A DNA stretch of 64,000 bases, taken from Cymbomonas tetramitiformis. Taxonomy: Eukaryota; Chlorophyta; Pyramimonadophyceae; Pyramimonadales; Pyramimonadaceae. The notes beneath the pieces are model-generated. The model saw nothing but the letters and a program-made list of their open reading frames with translations, made no database searches and was not told where the DNA came from. The position numbers and the translations under genes are program-made. Location of the stretch: positions 51,424 to 115,423 of the forward strand of contig LGRX02034672.1 in NCBI GenBank assembly GCA_001247695.2, written 5' to 3'. Below, one piece after another: positions 32,273 through 44,700 of this stretch (positions are counted from its first letter, which is position 1; every line of letters begins with the position of its first letter).

Positions 32273-34423
32273 CAGAACCCTAGGCGTACGAGAAAATTGA
32301 GGAACGGGGTGATCCGCGCGGTTGCCTTCAACGTCGTTTTGCTTCCTTTGTGCTTTGCGTTGATTGTCAAAGGTAACGACTTTGTCGCACACTGCTACGG
32401 GCTGACCCCCTTTGTCGCACACTGCTATAATGGGATAGACGCGATACAGTCCCTCTCAATCCCGCCATTCCCCCGGGGGGGCGTGGCGTGGGCCAGCATA
32501 AGTGACATTCCACACGCACACCAGTTTGGTCCAGGCACGTGTTACACTCTCGACTTTGACAACGAACCCTGACTATTCCATTTGCAATGTCTCACGATGG
32601 CATCCCCACCCATAATCTTCTTGGATATCTTCAAGGTTGGTTTTCATCGACGTAGGGCACTGATTCACCCATACTCACTTTTCTATCAATTCGGGTGAAA
32701 GGAGATGTGGGGTGTGGCGGGGCGAAGTGAAAGCGGTTGGGCCCAGGCAGGAGGGTGGGGGTGAGGGGTGAATGGTAAAACCCTCGTCAGTGTACCAACC
32801 AAACGAGTTGGATGCAGGAGATCTTTGAGGGTATGGCAGGACATGGGACATGCAGGGGTTAATAAGCTACCCGATGTCAAAGTGGTGAGGCAAGTCAAGA
32901 CTGCGGCAAACATGTTGCCATCTGGCGCAGGCGCCCCACTCCTAGGTGAGTCCCTGCCCCCACTAAGACCCCATCGTACAATAACCGGGACCCTCGAAAA
33001 AGGCACCGGCAGTGGTGGGCGCCCAGCATGTCGCAAGTACTGGATGGTGTGAGAGGAAATGAGTAGCACAAATGCCGCAAATGCAGTTTGCACGCCTCTG
33101 GATTCAAACCTGCTTGCTTGCTCACGGTGTCTTCACACCTGTCATCTTCGCACAATTTCGATGTTCCGAACTGCAAATCAAATATGGAAGTGCGCTATTC
33201 GTGTCGAAATCACTTCAATATTGCACTTTTTGTGCAGCGCCTCATGTGTGCTGGAAATAGAGTTGATGATTCCGAGGCTTTTAGGCCGCTTTGCGCCCTT
33301 TGAGGCTATAACATGGGTGCACCTCATTTGCACTTGATGGTGATATGGGGTTGCCCTACTCTGGTTTCCGCTTGTTCCAGGCGCCGCCATCGAGAAGGTG
33401 TCTGGAGCATCTCTGGTATAAGGCACGAATCACTGCAGCAGGTCATGATTCTTGCCAAAGGAGGCTGCAGCATGGAGTTGAGAAATTAGTTTGATAGATT
33501 GTGAGGAGACATATGAGCGCTGGATCGAGTTAAATGGACCTTCAGCGGAGTCGATTTGTTTGTCAATGTTGAGGGTGGTGCGCGGTGCGATATAGATCCT
33601 CTCAAGGTGTGACGGGTAAGGTATAAGGGCAGCAGCTCACTAGGAGGTGTATCGCGTCCGTGGTGGCTCATCATGGACATCTCATTTCCCCCATCCATGG
33701 ACAAATACCATAATGCCAATACCATAATATCGATAGGTGGCAAGCTGTTGTGCTATATTTTGCGAGGCTCTGCATCTGCCAAATAATGAATCGAAGCTTG
33801 TAGTATGGTTATTGTACGTGGCTTATCCTACGCCCGATTCCTTTTGCATCATATTGCCACAAAAGATCGGCTGCACAGCTCCGGCACGGCCAGCAACCTC
33901 GCCATGTAGCCAGGGAAGCGGATGAAGCGCAATATGTTGCCACGCAACCTGTTGTAAGTGTTCATTGCTGCCAGGATGTCCCTTCGGGCTTCGAGGGCCC
34001 TGACACGTGGCATCTCCACCCACTACCCCTCCATCCGCACCTCGTGATCGTGGGGCATCAGTGAGCATTGCACGTGTGTAGTAGAAGTAGTCCAGTCCGT
34101 CTGTGAATCGCCATTGTAGCCTTCTCTGCCCCGTCCGCGCCTGGAAAAGCGTTGCGTACTCGCTGTGTGTGTGCGGCATATGTTAATTGTACACATGTAA
34201 GCCACGGTCTGGGTGCAGAGCCTCTGAGACTCGGTACATGCATGTGGTTTGTGGTGGGCCAGAGTTGATATTTAGAATCATGTCTGTCTCGCTGTACATC
34301 AAATTTGATTGTAACTTGGCATACCGTACATAGAAGTTTATTGCAAATTCATGATGATGGCAAGTGCTAAGGTAAATAAGACCTTTCGCAATGGTGCCAA
34401 TGCGTGCAAAGTTAACAGGGACA

Positions 34424-34655
34424 AGTCTACATCGGGGGCCGACATTTGATTTTAATCCACATCGCGGGCCGCCATCTCATTTTAATCTACATCGGGGCAG
34501 ACATTTCAGTTTAATCCACATCGGGGCAGACATTTCATTTTAATCCACTACATCGGGGGCCGACATTTGATTTTAATTTACATCGGGGGCATACAGGCCT
34601 AAACGTTGCACATCGGGTGCAGACACGTCCTTTTAATCCACATCGGGGGCACACC
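34424..34655. repeat. Left arm tandem array of the foldback element
   Basis: Units alternate CATCGGGGGCCGACATTTGA and CATCGGGGCAGACATTTCA, each followed by TTTTAATCC or TTTTAATCTA. The array is the reverse complement of 36533–36788. Confidence 0.85.
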
Positions 34656-36532
34656 TTGCATAGCATGCGTAGACACACACAACGATATAATGTAAACGAA
34701 ACATAGTTATGCAAATCCAACCGGTAGATATGTAACTCATATTACGATGAAAGACTGTCTTTTCACTGCCGGACGAAAAAAAAAACATCATTTCGCAAAT
34801 CCAACCGGTAGATATGTTCATCGCAATATGTCCCCTTGTAAGAATTGGGAAAAGTTGATAAGAATTCGGAATATTTTGAAATGAAGCCGTGTGTATGTTA
34901 TTTGAGTGTGAAAATTCAGTGCTATATGAGTTTGATGTATTCAAATGGGCATGCGAATTCTAAAGAGGGGAAGAAAAAGGAAATCCGAAAATTAACCACT
35001 TATTTCAAACAGACATTCCCTCGAAAAGTTATCAACTTTGATAACTTTCATCAAAACAATTCGGGAGGTCAGAAGTGTGTTTCTTGCAGTCACGCCCCTT
35101 GCGATGCGCTCGGTGTGATGCATGTAGGAGCGCGCGCGCGCGCGTCAGGTGTGTGCGCGATTCCCGATTGGTGTGATACATGTTGGGCAGTCATCTTCAT
35201 GACATCATGAGGCTGCCGATGCCACTGCCGATGCCGCTGCCGCTGCGTGTGCCTACGCCTGACGCTCTGAACGTCTGAAGTAAACTAAAGCCGACACGGA
35301 ACTTCAGGTCATTCGTTATTTTCGCTTTTCAACGCTGGACATGCAGTGGCGGCCACTGCGCATAATTTTTGCTAGAGTCCACCTAAAGTTGGGCCTTGTA
35401 AGTTACGCTCGCTGACGGTGCTGTGTGCTGGTTGACAGCTTAAGAGTTGTGTTCGTTCACGTTGACAGACTTCGGTTTTTATTTTTTTTTCTTGGTGAAG
35501 CGACTGGTCATCATCCCGTGTTTGCTTTTCAAAGTAGGCAGATTGAGCGGTTTTCTTTCCCTCGTGGCCTTCCCCCGGTCTTGAAATGCTGAGTGGGATG
35601 TTCGTTATCACTTTACCGCTGTGGATCATATGTCCCGTGCGGTGATCAGAATCTGTCGCAAAGAAGAATTCTTCCTAACACCGTGCGTGCCATCGTATGT
35701 TCTTGATAAGCCGGCATATCGTTCGGGGAAATCTCCCCGACGGGTCATCCCCGGTTTTTGAAACCCATGTCGCCGTTTGGCTTTTTTTTCTCTCTCGATG
35801 TTTGTTTCATGGACGTGATCTGAGTCACTGTGAACGACGCGTAGACTGTCCGCCCCGGCAACAGCTAACATGGCCGTCGAGACTGGCGGACACGGTGCGC
35901 ATCCTGCAGCGCAACCCCGTGTACTCTGTATTCTTTTGTGTTCGGCATGGCATTAACGTGATCCATTTCTGACTTGTTCGATTTCGTGTTGCAGGGGTTT
36001 GGCGCATGTAGCATCAGCGTGAAGAGGTTTGGCCCTGTAGCAACCGACATTTTCAGTAGAATTTCAAACAGAGCATTTGTAGGTTGTGCTAGAATTGCAA
36101 GGAATTGAATGTAAGTGATTTTAAGTGTAAGCAATGCTTAAGGTAGTGATACAGATAAATATCCTGCGCCTGCATGCATGCGTTTAAAATCAGACATTTA
36201 CATATGGTATCATTTAATGTTATCATACATTAATGCTGCCGCTACAATTATGTATTTTATCGCCGAATATATACCGCACTCGTTCGAATAAAGCTATAGG
36301 AGATCACCCGGATTTGGAAAAATGAACGTACGTTTCTTTACAGCTCATGGCAAAATTTTCAGGATAGTAACTTTCATCTTTAAAGTTATCATTATTTCGA
36401 AGTTATCAACTGGCCAGCTATATGGTGGTATACAAGAACGGTAGATATGTTCATCGCAATATGATTTACATATCTACCGGCTGCATTTGTTGCATACTTA
36501 TGTTTCGTTTACATTATACCCTTACGTTAAAT

Positions 36533-36788
36533 GGAAATGCATACCTCCGATGTGGATTGAAATGTTGAGATGTCTACACCCAATGTAGATTAAAATGACA
36601 TGTCGGCCCCCGATGTAGATTAAAATCAAATGTCGGTCCCCGATGTGGATTAAAATGAAATGTCTGCCCCGATGTGGATTAAATGAAATGTCTGCCCCGA
36701 TGTGGATCAAAATGAAATGTCTGCCCCGATGTGGATTAAAATGAGATGTCGGCCCCCCGATGTGGATTAAAATCAAATGTCGGCCCGG
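36533..36788. repeat. Right arm tandem array of the foldback element
   Basis: Units GATGTGGATTAAAATGAAAT and GTCTGCCCC or GTCGGCCCCC repeat seven to eight times, as the inverted partner of the left array. Confidence 0.85.
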
Positions 36789-36790
36789 AT

Positions 36791-38794
36791 GACATATTCA
36801 CTTGCAATAGAAAAGTTGAGATACGTAGTATTATACGGGGTATTCTCGCGGCTTACCCCCGCAGTTGCTAGAGCACACGTCTCACCGGGCGGATAAGATA
36901 CCGAACGTAGAGAGAGTCTTCGTTGGCCTAGCTTATCAGTCGTGGCATACACTACCATCGAACGAAGGTACATACCCGTAACATGCGATGACCCGCACAC
37001 ACACATATATTTAAGTCGGCAATAGTATAATGTATTATATGCATTGTAAGGATATCTCACATACGCAAACTGAATGTAAACATGCTTCGTGCGCATGAGA
37101 TGACCCGAATCCCCTTCACGCAGGATGTATGCGTCCCGATGTTTTCCGGGGCCCGCTGTATAATGAGTGCACCATGTATATTTGAAATGCTCAGGCCATA
37201 TCTTTGGCTCCGGCGCATGGTAGATTATCAATTTTTACATACAACGTTGTATATGTTAACGCGAAAATAATAATGACTGAGGGTGGATGGGCGACTGTAT
37301 ACTGTAGTCAAAGCGTAGTGAGGAGAATGTTTATGCAATTGGCGGCGGGGGGCAGATTTGTGGTAGACAGAGAATGCGCGATGCATTGTTGTGGAAGCGT
37401 TGGCGTTTGTCATCACTGTCGAAATGTTGAAGCGATTGTCAGTCAGTGTGGAAGGTGAGCGGTAGTAAGTCGTGAGTGATGAGCGCGGATCTTTATGAAG
37501 TCTCATCACCGACTGTTGAAGATAAGCGTTGAAGGTAGGAAAGGTAGGCTAAGCGGTGAGCGGTAAGTCGAGTGGTATGTGATCGATGAGAAAAGGTCAT
37601 CAGATTATTCACTCATGATTACTTCTTCTAGATGATCTCTCTGCTCATATACTGCTCGCTGTTATTACTTTGCACGAGCTCACCACATGCCCACGTGATG
37701 TGGTGGTGTCATACCGGACCTGATATTTGGCCTGTCGTACTGTAGATTTGTAGTACTCGCCATATAGTACTAGTATGCATACAGTAGCTACAGTCTCACT
37801 CTCAGTCCTATTAGTGGCATCACTCGACATCCCGTGCATGCCTAGCTTATGCCATAACACCGTACATACAGCATTATCGGTTTCCCTTTGGCAGTTCGAG
37901 CTACCTACGTTCACAGACCCTCTCTGCCAGTCTGATATACATGTTATATCTGTTATTATATTATATCAGTTATATATGTTATTATATAGTATATCCACCC
38001 TGCCACGATTTCTGTTAGCGTATGACTGACCCATCCAAAACACTGATTTCGATATGCTTGCCTGTTACATTATGCAATAACCTACTTAGGGTGATGCAAC
38101 ACATACTTGCATTGAACCGCCCTGAAGGGCTCTTTGAGGCCCAAGCTGATAAAAAATTCACCCCAAATGGCCAACGGACGGCCGAGAAATCGCGTGAAAC
38201 GTAAAGGTGGGTTTCGCATGCTTATCCGCGAATTTACGCATGTACCATTCCGACATGCCCGTATATAAATATATATATGGTTGTATATATAACCACTGTA
38301 ACGTAACGCTATATCAAGCCTTATGAACTTATTGCAATCATGCGTTACATCGCCCGCATGGATTCATCCGTGATACAAGCTCGATCGTTAGCACAAGATC
38401 GTCAGTGGAGGATAAGTGGTCACTTCCGCTGCATCTCCAGAGGCAAGGTATGTCACAGCATAAGTGACACTTATTATGCACAAACTGGTCGAGAGACGTA
38501 AGTAATGCACAAATGTTGAGCCAGCGCAGGTCACCAAAGGAAGCAACATTAAAGTGCATACATAGCTCTGCATGTCTTGCTCCTATGTACTTTGCCAATA
38601 ATTGCAAGGGAGACCTCTGGGCACAAGTCATAGTTCTACATATCATGACAGTGGAGACACCATCGTATCAGGAAAATAGTGACAGCATTGTCATGCCATC
38701 ATGTTACCCCAGCCTACTAATCTGCAAGACAAATCTTCTCATCTATAACTCAACGGAAGCCAGTCAATTCCGTCGACATCCTGGCTATGCAAAG
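36791..38794. other. Intergenic stretch, no supported gene
   Basis: Mixed composition with short frames on both strands and none recognisable. Contains TATATATA-rich stretches (about 37935–37990 and 38265–38290). Confidence 0.5.
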
Positions 38795-41700
38795 TTACGA
38801 GACAGCATCCCCTCTGTTGTCCATGCCCGAGCCCAAATCCCAGGTCTGGTAACCACGGTCAGATACCGCCATAAGATAACCACGGTCAGATCCCGAACCG
38901 TCTCCGTGGAATTTGCAGCATCGTACCATCCCGTTGTGCTTCAAGCGAGCAACCCGACGCCATAGTCCGATCTGGTCTTTCACTGTGCTCCAGAGCATGA
39001 CCCGCTCGTCTCCGCACCACACCGCCAGCCATCTGCGGTCCGCGCTGAACGCACACCCGCTCCCAGCGCGCAGGCCGCCGCTGCCCCGGAGCTCCCGCAC
39101 CGCAACCATCTGCACATCAACCACCCACAGCGGCATCGAGCTCTCGAGACCTCCGCCCCCACAGACAGTAAACCTGCCGCACGGCGAGTGCGTCAACACA
39201 ATGCCCCATTTAGAGGCGTCGTTGGGTGACACCCCCCCAACCACTGGATCCGCAGCCGCTGTTTTGACCAGGAGGGGCGCCACTCCGGTGCTCAGCGGAA
39301 GCCCCCAAAACACGAATCTGCCGTCAGTGTGCCCGCTGACCAACCCCTGAACCGACACGAAACTACAGCGCTCCACTGCGCCTCCGCCGGCCTGCAGGGT
39401 GTGCTCTGGCGGGTCTGGCCACAGGCGCACTCCTGATTCGTCCACAACGTAGGTGTCCCCTTCCACCATCTCCACGCGGAGGCTCTTTCCCCGATGCTGG
39501 AACTCAAAGCTGCCCTCCTGGAAGAGAGGGTGTGCGCCACCGTCCGTGGCGGCTTCCACGGAAACGCGCTTTGCTTGCCACACCCTTTCACGCAGTTCTG
39601 CAGTCGGAATGCCCTGCCGCGCCCCGGAGGCTACAGCACGGGCCCGTATGGAGGCACACGCCCACACCTTCAGAGTGCCATCTGCAGAGGCAGTGACTAG
39701 CGAGTGTCCGTCCGGGCTCATCACGGCGTCCAGCACCGCGAGAGAGTGCGCGTACACCACGCGCATCGGGGCCACCGCCGGCCACACCGTCTCGCCACTC
39801 AACAGGTCCACCACCTCCGCCACCCCGTCTGTCAGCACGATCCGCAGCCAGCGCCCCTGCACATGAAATCTCTTGGTGATTGCTGAAGATAGAAACCTAT
39901 AGTCGTCCTTGATGTCCTCCAGCAGTGGCATCTGCCGCAGCATCTTCAAATTGAGTGCTTCATACGACAGGCCGCACTTCTCCCGGCTCCGCGCCCGCTC
40001 GGCATGCGCCTCTTGCAGCGAGGTCAGGTCCCACACATGGACGGTACAGTCGGCGGAGCCCGTGTACAGCGTGCAGCCATCCGGCGCGACTGCCATGCAG
40101 GTGATCTCCGCGCGGTGCCCAGTCATCCACTCCGTAAACTCATCCCCCCCGATAGCAACGAGAATAGTACACGGCTGCATAATGACCACCCTCAGCCCAG
40201 GGACGGTATGAATGAGTCTTGGGGGGTTGGCCAGTGGCAAATCGCGTATGAGGTTTCCCTGCAGCTGGACCTCCCGTGGCACCTCCCCTGGGCCCTCCGC
40301 CGCGCCGCCTGCCGGCCCTGCCACGGCGCGCACCCTCTCCACTGCGGCCGCGGAGAACGAGTTCCATGCTAGGCTGAGGTGCACCAGTGACTCCAGTGCC
40401 CCGGTGGCCAGGCCAGCACCCAGCGCCTCCGCCAGCACCCGCGCGCCCCCGTCCCCCAGCCCGCACCGGTCCAGGCTGAGACCGCAGAGCTTTATCAAGG
40501 GGAAACGCCCCCGGTCCACAAACCCAGCAAGCACGTGCGCTCCCGCCTCCCCGACCGGCACACCCTTCACGCGCACCCGCACCGGGAGCTGGCTATCCCG
40601 GGTTTGCCGCAGGGAGCCTACCGGGATGCGGTTGAAGTGCTGGAGCGCTGGGTGGGACAACACCGCCTCAGCCAACCGCGCTGCGCTCGGGCCAACGGCG
40701 CCGCAGTCGCGGCAGTCCAGCACCTCGAGGGTCTCGAGGGCTTCGAGGGCCGGGAGGGCCGCTGCAAGGTGGTCCGCGCCGGTGGACCGCACCCCGCAGC
40801 GGTGGAGCTTGAGCGACCGCAGCTGCCGGGGGAGCGCGTTGCACAGCACCCGCACCGTTTCGTTGCTCATCCGGTGCCGGACCAGCTCCACTTCTGTCAG
40901 CGGCGCCGATGGCGGAGCCGCTCCGTCGCTGGTGCCGTCCGAGCCGGCGCCGTTCTTTGCCGGCGCCGCGCGGAGAGGCGCCAGGTGGGCGAGGAGGTGC
41001 GCGCCGGGCTCCCCGAACTTTGGGCACTTCACCCGCAGCCGCCGCACCTCGCCGCGCCGCAGTGCGCCTGCCGGCAGACAGCTGAACCACTCCAGCGCCG
41101 GGTGCTCGGCAGCGGCCCGACCGAGCTTCGCAGCAATCTGATTGGTCACCCGCGGGTTGCGCGACAGATCCAGAAGGCGCAGGGTGGGCAACCGGGGCAG
41201 CATCCACGTTACCTCGTCCACCAGCTCGCCCGGCTCCAGCTGGCAGTTTACCAGCCGCAGCGACTGCAGGTTCTTAGGGAGCTCCGGGGTGAACAGCCGG
41301 TCAAGGGAAAAGAGGGGAATGCCCGACATGTCCACGTGGCACAGCAAAGGGATTATGTGTGGGTTCCATGCCAGGAGCTGGATAGAGTTGCAGGGAAGGG
41401 AGATGTGGCGATGGGGTTGGGGATGGAGCGCTGCGGAGGCGTCCGGCGCGGGCGGCTGCGGTTGCGCCGCAAGCGCGTCGAGCACGGCGGCCCCAAGGGC
41501 ATCGGTGTGGTCCGCTACGAGATCAAGGCGGCAGGCTGCCCCGGCATGCAGTCGTCTCAGCGGGATCCTGTTCAGAGTCTCTAGGCTTGGGTGCCGCAGC
41601 GCCGCCTCCACAAGCTGGGCGATTCCCGCCCGGGACCGCGTGGTATTGTGTCCAACACAAGGAGCGGTCATGCCACGTGGACCCGCGATGTATGGGCGCA

Positions 41701-44700
41701 ACACGAGGTCGAGGGTGCGCAAGGCGGGCAGTCCTGGCAGACCTTCCGTGAGCTGGTCCACCACCTCATCTCCCCAGTGCCCCGGGGGCGCGCACCGCAC
41801 CAGGCGCAGGGAGCGCAGATCGGCGCCACAGCACCGAGCCAGCAGCGCCACCGGGGGCCAGAGATCTCCGCTTTCGCCGCCAAACGACAGGTCCACGTGG
41901 GCAACGCCCCGCAGGAGCGCCAGCACTGGCGCCTCGATCTCGTCGAAGGCCATCTTGCCGAGGTGCAGCTGCGCCGCCCGCAGCCGCAGGCCCCCCGTGG
42001 AGCCCCTCGGCAGTAGCCCACGGTCGATCAGCAGCCCCAGCAGGTGCACCTCGGCGGAGCTGACCGGGTCGGAGCCCAGCCGCAGACGCGTCACCTCCCC
42101 GCGCTTCAGAGCACCCAGTGGGAGCGCGTTGAACCTCTCCAGCGCCGGCATCCCGGTCCCCACGAGCGCCACGAAGCGCGCCAGCAAGCCCCCCCCACAT
42201 CGGTCGACCCCGGTTACCATGTTCGAGGGGTACCTCGCCTCCAGTACCCTCAGGGAGGCGCAGGCCGCCGGCTCCCGCTCTCCTACCGCGACAAGCAGCT
42301 GCAGCTGGAGCCGGAGCTCGGAGGCGTGGGGGGCGTCATCTGGGAGGAGACGGCCCCTGCGTGTCCTCGAGGAGTCTCCTGTCGGGGTGGGCGCCAGCAG
42401 GCGCAGACTGCGGAGGGTCCCCTCGCGGAGAGCGGCAAGGGAGAAGCCGCCGAGACGCTGCAAGGCGAGGTGGGCGGCCGTGGCGTCCGCCAGCCGGAGG
42501 GTGCTCGCCGCGGCCGCCTCAGGGTTGCCCCGGAGGTCGAGGTCGCACAGGGCCGGGAGCCGGCTGAGGGCATCCGCCACGAGGTTGACGGCGAAGGAGG
42601 TGAGGCCGCACTTGGCGAGCGTGAGGGCGCGCAGCGTGGCCGGGAGCGCCCCGCAGAGCGCCTGCACACCGCTGTCCTCGAGGCGATAGTCATTCAAGCG
42701 CAGCTCCGCCACGTGGCGAAGCATCCACCCGTCGGAGTAGCTCGGCGCGATCGTGGGAAGTCGCGAGGCGCCGGACACGCACGCCGCGTCTTGAGAGCTC
42801 GGCGGGGGAGTCGGCGTCGGGCGCGCGCCGAGCACGAGAGCCCCGAGCTTGTCGGTGCCATGCCGTCCGCTCAACTGCACCTTAGGTAGGATCCCGGCGC
42901 GGAGGCCAGCCATGGGGATTTGGTTGAAGCGCTGCAAGCTCGAGTGCGCCACGATCCGCTCCACCAGGCGGGCGGTGGCCTCCGCGCCGGGGTCCGCAGA
43001 GTCCTTGCTGGGACTCACGGCGATGGTGAGGTCACGGAGTGAGGCGAGCGCCGGAAGGAGGGTTGCCAGGAGATGCACCGATGGGGAAGGCAGTGCGGTG
43101 GCGTCTAGGGAGAGGTCTTGGAGGGAGGTCTGGAAGCAAGGTAGAAGGCGCCGGAGCCTGATTTCGTCCAGAGACCCGTGGAGCTTCAGCCGCGTCAGAG
43201 CCATGGCCGAGGGGGATGCTCCAGGAGTTGCGAGGAGCCCTAAGAGGTGCGCTCCAGTCTCAGTCTCAGTCTCGCGCAGCTCGAGCTCTGAGAGGGCGCC
43301 GCAGCGCAGCTCACCGACCGGGAGGCGACCGAAGTACTGCAGGGTCGGTTGCGCCGCCAAGTACTCCGCCAAGCGCACCGCGGGGTCGCCCGTAATATTG
43401 GCTCCATTTAGGGCTAAGGTGCGCAGTGAGCGTAGCTTGGTCACTCCCGTGAGCAGGCGTGTCAGCCCGGCGGACGAGAGCTGGCTGCAGGCGAGCTCAA
43501 GGGTGTGCAGGCTCGGAGAGAGCAGAGGGCGCAGACTCTCTAGGCGCTCGTCCGTGAATCCAGGCGGAGACACTCTGAGCAGCTTCAGCGCGTGTGTGCC
43601 CCTCGACGGCTCACACTGCGACCTTGCGGCTACGATGAGGTTGATCATGTGGTATCCCGCTTCGTCGGGTATAAGATGATTGAAATCCAGCTCCGAGACG
43701 GTGCCCCTGCCCAAGCCCCTGAAAGGTATCCCATTGAAGAATTCCAAGCTCGGATGCTCCCACACTTTGCTGACAAGCTGGAGGACGGATTCGCTAAGCC
43801 GTTCGTCTCTGTTCTCAAAGCCTCTGAGATCCAAACAGCGGAGTTGAAGAAGGTCATCCAAAACCGCAGAAAGGCGGGCAGCGTCTGGTGGAGAGAGGCT
43901 GCAATTCCGAGGCCTGGAGAAGCTGCAGTTCCGAAGCCTGAGCGTGTGCAGGGCTCTGGGGAGGGATGCGCAGAAGAGCTCCAGGCTGTCGTCAAGCGAG
44001 CAAAATTCCATTTCGACTAAACGAATTTTCGACATCGTTGGTGAGGCCAATACAGGCCACAATCTTGTCAGATCCATCCATCTCATTGGGATTGGGATGT
44101 AATCTTCCAGATCTTCGTAAGGATCGTACCCCTCTTGGGGGTTGCCCACGATCTTGATACCGCTCAAGCGCACGCGCACGTCTGTCGCATCTATGTCAGC
44201 TTGGACACCAGCTAAGTGGGTGTAGAACGCATCATCTCTGCCATCCATGTATTTTAAAGTATCGATCTGCAGTGCGACCTCAGCCTGGGCTTGCATGCTG
44301 CCTTTGAGTAAGGCGTTGATGGATAATACATCTCTCACATCTGAAACCCAGAGCTGCAGGTCAGTCAGACGATGGCACTTCATCACCGCGGATCTTAGAT
44401 CTTCCCACTGTCCCGAAAGGTGCAACGAATCACAATATTTGCCGTACAACGCTGGAAACAAGAGGGCTTCCAAACCGTATTCACCACTTTCGAGACGCGA
44501 ATATTCCAAGAGCTGCGCGACATCCCAGGCAGCAAGACTCTTTAGAGCGGGGACTGGGGTCCCCTCAAAGCTTATTCGTTTCCAAAGTCTCGGGGTGCCG
44601 GTAATCAAGTGGTTCCAGCTCTTCGACAGACGGCGGAGTGTCAGTAGATCTGTGACAGGCAGTCGCGCAGCAACTATGAGAATCACATCATCTGGGAGAT

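Larger units (their letters stand above)
34424..36790. mobile_element. Foldback-type element with tandem-repeat inverted arms
   Basis: The left arm (34424–34760) is about six units of 30–40 bp with cores ACATCGGGGGCCGACATTTG and ATTTTAATCC. It is followed by ATAATGTAAACGAAACATA and CCGGTAGATATGTAA. The right arm (about 36430–36790) carries the same array and the same inner blocks in inverted order and orientation. Inverted arms made of tandem repeats are the hallmark of foldback elements (Drosophila FB, Galileo). The roughly 1.6-kb core holds only two short minus-strand frames (35871–35626 and 35629–35372) that overlap at their ends and match nothing I know. No transposase is visible, so it is probably non-autonomous. 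I could not fix a target duplication. Confidence 0.75.

Noticed and set aside
32686..33093. Overlapping 94–135-codon frames on both strands
   Set aside because: Neither strand shows splice context, domains or a composition clearly better than the other.
40535..42889. Long plus-strand open frames (up to about 515 codons) opposite the F-box–LRR–WD40 gene
   Set aside because: They are Arg/Ala/Pro-rich, lack domains and exist because the GC-rich codons of the minus-strand gene keep the complement open.
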